NCBI RefSeq assembly: GCF_029227915.1
Contig: NC_079884.1
Location: 7,812,001-7,876,000, forward strand
Origin: Hydractinia symbiolongicarpus
Taxonomy: Eukaryota > Cnidaria > Hydrozoa > Anthoathecata > Hydractiniidae
Reading direction: 5' to 3'
Length of the DNA: 64,000 bases
The notes below the pieces were generated by a model, which had not been told where the DNA came from, did no database searches, and saw only the letters and a program-made list of their open reading frames with translations. A program made the translations under genes and the position numbers. The first letter of the stretch is position 1. Every line of letters begins with the position of its first letter. Positions 58,701 to 64,000 of the stretch are shown here, piece after piece.

Positions 58701-59747
58701 TAAAGAAATATTACTAAAAGTTTTAAAAGTAGCATTAGTTTTTTTTAAAATATTTAGATTATTGGATTTGTTGTTTTTTAAAAGTGCTTGTGTATATATC
58801 GAGATTAAAATCGCGTTACTATAATTAGTTTCGTTGTTAAAAAAAATAAAAATTCAATGGCCTTCATGTTTAATTTTTTCTCGCACAGAGTATTGTTTAT
58901 AAACAATGTTTCTTGCAATGTTCTTATTTTTAACACAAAGCAATTATTTTCGCGCAATTTGAAAGGAACTCGCTATTCTCGCTATATTATTTTCTTGAAT
59001 GAAACAGGCCTATCGATAAGAAAATAACACCAGAGCAATAAATCGCTCCCCCAAGGTTACAATAATTAAAACTGGGCGAGCAATCTGAATAAATAGAATA
59101 AGTTTAAAAACACAAAGTCTTTTTTATCTATTTTATTTTATCTTTTTTTTATCTATTTTTGTTCTTTTTTACTGTAAATAATAAGAAAAGGAAACATTGA
59201 TTTCTATGTGAGACGAATTGATATTGCTCAGCCAGAAAAACTATTTTTGGAATTGGGGGAGCAATTCATGGCTCAGCTAGTTTCTCATTTCTCAGAATTG
59301 GGCGAGCCTTTGCGTGAGCAAGAGCAATTGCTCTCCCCTTATTGATAGGCCTGATGAAAGCAATTATTTTTGCAAGTTGAGCGTACGCGTACCCTTACCT
59401 TTGGACTGTACTGTAAGACAAGAAAATCTTTATTATATAAAGTGTATATATGATATATTATGTATAATTTTCTTTGAATGTATGGGTTCATAGACAAAGT
59501 TCATGGAATACTAAATAAAAATATTAAATCTTTATACCATGGCATGAGTGTCATTAATGCTGATTAGTAACTCTAGCAGTCTATCAGATTTTGTTTGGAT
59601 GTATCGGTCAGTTATTGCACCCAAGAGATTATGATCACGGGAAGCATATAGTTTTTCTTGAACTGTATTTTTAAAATAATTCACAATTTCCAGGTCATTA
59701 GATTCAAGGTATTCGATGATTTCTTGGACATCAGCATTAACATTCAT
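49733..59747 (-). CDS. TSC1: Hamartin (TSC1), scaffold of the TSC complex that restrains mTORC1
   Basis: TSC1 stabilises TSC2, the Rheb GAP that inhibits mTORC1 at lysosomes. Seventeen phase-matched exons: 59538-59747, 57709-57795, 57512-57574, 57285-57429, 56469-56626, 55084-55157, 53791-54960, 53629-53675, 53017-53183, 52730-52806, 52592-52645, 52224-52320, 51626-51721, 50867-51008, 50530-50618, 50378-50446 and 49733-50215. They encode 1,075 aa (human 1,164). The hamartin core (1-250) shows LHLHIGVYILFHRLYAMYP and KFHPDLI, then DCQKISLDP. A Ser/Pro-rich linker has GLTTPPCS. TSC1-typical TDWTYFGG and HIQLLYERHKCELHCLRNRR lead into a coiled coil to about 930, then a Ser/His-rich tail. The intron after 53791 has a GC donor. 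Confidence 0.95.
51035..51480. repeat. Three tandem copies of a 110-175-bp repeat in a TSC1 intron
   Basis: Copies begin near 51035, 51211 and 51359. Shared blocks are TCTTTAATAATA, TCTGTCTCTGCGYGGACCCC, CCGCTGAGTTAGAAAATGAT, RTATAAAGGACRSGCGACYC, TGGATTTTTYCACRGGTT and ACGASTAGTCT. A related single copy lies at 19300-19466. Confidence 0.85.
53676..53790 (-). other. GC-AG intron of TSC1
   Basis: The exon ending at 53791 reads ATGAGCAG followed by GCAAGC, and the next exon starts after TATTTTAG with AATTCCTCT. Joining them gives MSRIPLTSQLETDWTYFGG, matching the TSC1 family in frame. No usable GT donor gives that join, so the donor is GC. Confidence 0.75.
55372..55435 (+). mobile_element. Possible SINE head fragment (B-box-like)
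   Basis: GTTGTGTGTTCGAATCTCAT resembles a tRNA B box, preceded by GAGCACCGACACGGGAG and followed by a T-rich run and (AACT)n. Short and weak; lies in a TSC1 intron. Confidence 0.3.
55470..55490. repeat. (AACT)n microsatellite
   Basis: About five AACT units in a TSC1 intron. A nearby homopolymer junction of T and G (55720-55742) is also length-unstable. Confidence 0.8.
58330..58530. repeat. Tandem repeat, about 65-70-bp unit, three copies
   Basis: Each copy has GATAGAAA, a T-rich part with TTTTTAGATC or TTTTGATCG, then ATTTTAAAAGTTTAAAAACG and AAAAAC. Confidence 0.7.
59005..59353. mobile_element. Nested MITE with CAGGCCTATCGATAAG ends
   Basis: CAGGCCTATCGATAAG on the left and CTTATTGATAGGCCTG on the right. 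Subterminal GAGCAAT/ATTGCTC and GGGCGAGC motifs are repeated inside. Inserted in the Tc1-like element. Non-coding. Confidence 0.75.
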
Positions 59748-60164
59748 ATTTATATACTTTAAAAGCTAAAAATATATGAGCAAGCATATTGTATATATAG
59801 TATATATACATAAATTTATCGGTGATACATACAATACAAGGTAGATGATATCATGAAAACCACATAAATTCATACACTGTATTTAAGCTGGGATCAAAAG
59901 TTTCAATACAATATCTTCCAGAAGACGGTACCTTATTTTCCACTTTAGGGAAATTTTCTGTGGAGCGAAACGGAAAAGAAAAACTTCTGAACGTGACAAC
60001 TTAAAATGTTTATATTATACATCACATAAACAAAAATCTTTTTGTATGTTCTGTTTCATGGAAACTTTTCCTAAAGTGAAATCAGCCTAAGTGAGAATTT
60101 TGCCTGGACTAATCATCTAGATGGTTTTAGAATAAACCTCAGTCTTTTTTTTTCAGGAATATTT

Positions 60165-60250
60165 GAGGTGCGATGATTCGCACGTGTAAATCAAGTAACA
60201 TGTGCGATGTAAAACGCACGTGCAAAGAATGTTACACATGCGTTACGGGC
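60165..60250. promoter_or_regulatory. E-box cluster upstream of TSC1
   Basis: CACGTG occurs at 60181-60186 and 60217-60222, with related ACATGTGCG and ACACATGCG elements between and after, about 430-490 bp upstream of the TSC1 start codon. CACGTG is bound by MYC/MAX and MiT/TFE factors in animals. Regulatory use is inferred. Confidence 0.35.
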
Positions 60251-62130
60251 TCCGAAGTTATTTTTGTGGCGCATTCATTTTGCGGTATAAAAAGTCGAGG
60301 ACGTTTTAAATTGTGAACCCCAGACATGATGCATGATGATACCGTCATTTTTATATTCACTGTTTATATTTCAGGTCATCAAAAGCAAATAGGCAAAAAT
60401 ATGCTTTGTTTTCAAATTAAAAAAAAAATCATCATTCACGTGGCTTAAATAAAACTTGTGGGTTTCGTTTTTACAGGCATAAAGAAAAATCCATTAGATT
60501 TGGACCTGCTATGGTTTCCAATTGTTTTGTCAAATAAAGAAATTATCTACAATTAAATCCATAATAAAATGTCTATTCCGACTGTAAGTGCAGTTTTGCA
60601 GACTTGCTTCATCCGTGCTCCGTCGGCGTTCACCTCTGCATTAGTTTAGAACTGCATGGCTGGATTTCTTGGTAAGACCTGGTTACCAATGACGAAGGGG
60701 CCAGGCAAAAGAGATTTATGTCTATGTAGTTCTTTTAACTAAGTCAGGAGTCAGTGAATTAGCTAGGATGGTCAGGTTGGCTATGAATAGGCTTGCTCAT
60801 GGATTAAAAGGACCAGGACTATTCAATAATTTCTAAATCTAAAAGTGTCCGACCAAGACGGAAATCTATCGGACGTTTTGTCTGACGAGTCTCCAAAAAT
60901 TATTTAATTACAGTCATAAAAACACCCCCATCAATGAAATTGCCACAGTCTTACAACTTTTATAAATTAGTGGTGGGAAAAATGAACATATTGGCATAAA
61001 TTTAATTTAGTTTATATTTTTAAAAAAATGGATTAAGTACAACAGAAGACAACAGTGAAAAATAAAGCATCTAGGGCATTTTTTAAACAAAAAAATGTAA
61101 GGAAAACACAAAGAAAAAGTTATTTAACAAGGATGCTTTCCTATACAATCAATTTTAGCTTTCCAGACAATAAAAAATTGGAAGTGGCATTTTTTATTGT
61201 AAAGAGAAATCATGGTTAGTGATATCAATAGGAACATAAAATATCTGTTACGCAGCTTTGCAGATGAAATTTATTTCGCCCACAAAGCTTTAATAGTTTG
61301 TAAATAAGATCCAAAATGGACAGTGCACAAAAAAACAAATACTGTAAAAAAGTCCTTTCATTTTTTTTAAAAGATCATGACTATATGTTATTAATATTAT
61401 ATTAAATATTAAAATATTATTGGCAAAAAGTGAGTATATAACGGAACAGAACAAAACTTCAACTTTTTTATTTCGATTAGTGATTTATAATCATTATAAT
61501 ATATATCCTGTAAAAATCACTTACAGCTGGAAAAATGAAAAAATAGTTTTACCATCATAAAGATCAGCTTTACTTTGAGTTTTTGAATTTTTTAAGTATT
61601 TTGTTTAGAGTAGCCTTAACCAAATTTAGGTGGTAATTTGGAGTTACAGGCAAGTTTCAAGAGTTACATTTATTAATTGATTGATTCCAACTGCAAAATC
61701 AGTCAGCCTCAATCTACAGAGCAGGGATCCCCTGATCAAGGCATTAGATCCCCTGAACCCAAGGATGCTGAGATTTACACTCTTGTCAGGTTATGATTGG
61801 TGAAATTGTACAAAAAATAACAACCCCTTTTGCAAGGAAAAGAAGAATCAGGGAATCCTAAGTGTGGAAAGGATACGGCAAAGCCATCCAAGAGAGTTTT
61901 CTTCACTTATTAAAGCTCCTTTGACTAAACTCCCTAGACTCGCGCCAGCACCATAGAAAACGCTAATAAGGGGACTGGACTGTTTCTTTGCGGGGTTATA
62001 GCCTGTTCCTATTAAAGATTGGCTATTCGATAATGCCCGTAGAAAAATCCAGAGGCAGAATAAAAATGAAAAGGAAGCATCATTTGAATTTTGATAACGT
62101 CAGTAACCAATCAAAAAAAAGAATTAGAGC
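60250..62130. other. AT-rich DNA, nothing recognised
   Basis: No supported gene, RNA or element by eye. Confidence 0.35.
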
Positions 62131-62149
62131 CTTGTTTTCACGGTGCATG

Positions 62150-62440
62150 TAATGTGTAGATGTTAAAACGCTGATCAAAATAATGTATAGGATCATATGC
62201 TTTCGACGAACGGCTAAGGAGATATAAGGGTTTAAAAATTTTGCTGACGTCAGCAATGGCCCGTCTAAACCCAAAACTTTTTTTTTGGAATTTGTATACC
62301 TGTTGCCTTCATCTTGAAACACTGATCAAGAAAATGCATAGGATCATGTACTTTTGACAAACAGTTGCAGATATATTAAGGTTTAAAGGTTTTTTGATGA
62401 CGTCATCAATCCCTCCATTCCGAAACGATTCAGGGAACCA
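62150..62440. repeat. Tandem duplication, about 150-bp unit, two diverged copies
   Basis: Both copies carry CTGATCAARAWAATGYATAG, GATCATRTRCTTT, GATATATTAAGGTTTAAA-type and a GACGTCA motif (TGCTGACGTCAGCAAT; TGATGACGTCATCAAT), which is palindromic in each copy. Confidence 0.75.
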
Positions 62441-63309
62441 GGTTTGGAAAATTTACCCAAATTGATCCCAGGTTGTCCCTAGTTACTCACGCAGTGAAAA
62501 AGCATTGCCGTCACCGCCTCGTTTCCAAGTCATATAATTTAACATTTCAGACATACATTTTTCACCAACTTCAAAGAAAATTTCGGTGACTTCAAAAAAA
62601 ATTAACACATCCACTATGACCGTCACATACACTTCGTATTATTATATAAGATAAATCCATAAAAAAACGTACCTCAATAAAAGTGAGTTTAAAGGCCTTA
62701 TGGTGGCATGAATAGAATTTATTTCTTCATGCCACAATTGTACCTATACTCTCTGCCAGCAAATGTCACGTGACTTTTAAACCAATTACAGGTCCATTTT
62801 TTTTCTAATTTAAACCTTTTATATTGTGCAGTTTTAGGAGAGTTCGGAGTGTGCCAAATCGACGGTAACGGCGCAAAAAACATCAGGGCTGTCGAACAAA
62901 AAACTTAACATTTTATTAAAACATTATATACCATGTATAATTTATTCTGTGGTACTAAAAGACTACTGAAAAAAAATGTATTTTATATCATTTATTCCAT
63001 AAATAGCTGTAATAAAATCCCACAAATAATAAACTGAGAGTACAATGACAAAATAGCACCTTCCTTCTTCTCGATAAAATTTAAATGAGAACAATGAGTT
63101 TGCGAGCGTTGCATTTCAGGCGCAATTCAGGCAGTTTTGGATGGGTTCAGGCTCTTCTGGGCGTTTACAGACGAAAACCTTAAAAACCCCGAAAAAATTT
63201 CAGCTGCTGCCCTCACATATACGGCGCTTTCAGCAAGTCTGCACCCTTGTGGAGAGTTTTGGTCAAAGAAACTAGTTTACCTAATAGTTAGCTTTTTAGA
63301 TATGCATTC

Positions 63310-63420
63310 CGTTGTTTACATTTTCAGTGGTAAGCTCCTGCCGGCTTTGCCATTTGTGTGGCAGGAAAATATATAGGGGCGCTAGGTGAGGCAAAGTAAT
63401 TATCAGTCTATTTCTTTACA
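63310..63420 (+). mobile_element. Diverged half-copy of the foldback element at 9619-9953
   Basis: GTTTACATTTTCAGTGGTAA, CTTTGCCATTTGTGTGGCAG, GGGCGCTAGGTGA and TCAGTCTATTTCTTT align in order with 9634-9735 (GTTTACATTTTCCGCGATAA, CTTTAACAATTGCGTGGCAG, AGGCGCTAAGTGA, TTAGTCTGTTTCTT). The opposite arm is not seen. Confidence 0.65.
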
Positions 63421-63837
63421 AAAAGGCATTTAAAAGACTTTAAGGACAGTTCGATTTGCTAGCTAGCAACAAAGTCATAAAGCAGCTATAGTTAGTTAGC
63501 AGGGCTAACTTTGACTCATATGTCACAGAGCCAGATGTTTCATACGCTTAGATGCCATAGTTAAATAAAAAAAGCAAATTTTTGCAACATAATTACCATA
63601 TTGAAAATCATAGCTCGACAACTATAGCAGAGCAGAGCAGACGTTTGTTTCGCTGCTGCACTGACGCAGCCATTTTTAAATTTTATATCACGAGATTTTC
63701 TTATCGGATTTGGATTTCGTGAAAGTCGGATTTGCGAAAGTCGCCTAAAACGATATCGTCGTCAAACCGTGTCAAGAAAAAATCTTTTCTTATGACTATG
63801 CAGTAACAAAAGAACCAGCGCTGCTTACATTTGAATA

Positions 63838-63926
63838 TCCTTGTCCCCGGGGTTTGTTGCCTGATGCCAAAGCCGCTAGCGCTGACATGTTTAAAAAGTT
63901 AAGAATCCCTGGAAACGTTGAGATTT
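63838..63926. mobile_element. Degenerate CAACCTCG-type MITE
   Basis: CCTTGTCCCCGGGGTTTG and AATCCCTGGAAACGTTGAG at the two ends resemble decayed termini of this family. Weak. Confidence 0.35.
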
Positions 63927-64000
63927 GAAAAAAACACATGCGCCAAAGACTTGATTGATAGATAGATATTTCGCCTAAGTTACATGAATATATTAGTTTT

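Larger units (their letters stand above)
57978..59413. mobile_element. Non-autonomous Tc1/mariner-like element in TSC1 intron 1
   Basis: The left end CAGTACAGTGCAGATGTAAG, continuing CGTACGCGTACACTCAA, is mirrored by the right end whose reverse complement reads CAGTACAGTCCAAAGGTAAG then GGTACGCGTACGCTCAA. TA dinucleotides flank both ends, as expected for this superfamily. 1,436 bp with no transposase. Contains a 66-bp-type tandem repeat (58330-58530) and a nested MITE (59005-59353). Confidence 0.8.

Overview
The window is nuclear DNA of an animal. Genes are split by AT-rich introns with GT/AG sites, AATAAA-type signals occur, and there is no operon structure or bacterial gene grammar. The gene content (coronin, TTC17, hamartin/TSC1, a class A GPCR, an IL-17-receptor-like SEFIR protein), short gene spacing, many palindromic MITEs and tRNA-derived SINEs suggest an invertebrate, most likely a cnidarian (perhaps a hydrozoan). 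The species cannot be named from sequence alone.

Layout: 1-3.62 kb, coronin on the minus strand, cut by the left window edge. 3.6-9.1 kb, mostly non-coding with two small uncertain ORFs, a SINE copy, MITEs and a minisatellite. 9.14-20.29 kb, a TTC17-like gene on the plus strand. Its 8.25-kb first intron holds nested mobile DNA: a foldback element, a 5'-truncated non-LTR retrotransposon, two related inverted-repeat families, satellite-like tandem repeats and a decayed SAP/YqaJ/THAP transposon. 20.3-27.8 kb, duplications, minisatellites, a foldback element and one orphan signal-peptide exon. 27.86-33.36 kb, a nearly complete hAT element encoding a two-exon protein that fuses an OTU-like protease domain to a TTF finger and hAT transposase. 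35.4-40.2 kb, a ten-exon IL-17-receptor-like gene with ectodomain, sequon-rich stalk, membrane helix, SEFIR domain and conserved tail. 41.66-41.87 kb, a second copy of that gene's last exon on the opposite strand. 45.02-46.08 kb, an intronless class A GPCR. 49.73-59.75 kb, complete TSC1 on the minus strand in 17 exons, with a GC-AG intron and a 1.4-kb Tc1-like non-autonomous element in intron 1. 59.75-64 kb, upstream DNA with E-boxes and repeats, no gene recognised.

The genes look like independent neighbours, not a pathway cluster. TSC1 acts in mTORC1 control, coronin in actin turnover, TTC17 in actin/cilium biology, and the SEFIR protein in innate immune signalling. The most interesting parts are the SEFIR receptor with its inverted orphan tail exon, the OTU-hAT fusion, and the nested inverted-repeat families in the TTC17 intron. 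Exon boundaries were placed by hand from splice signals, reading phase and recalled family similarity. No alignment was run.
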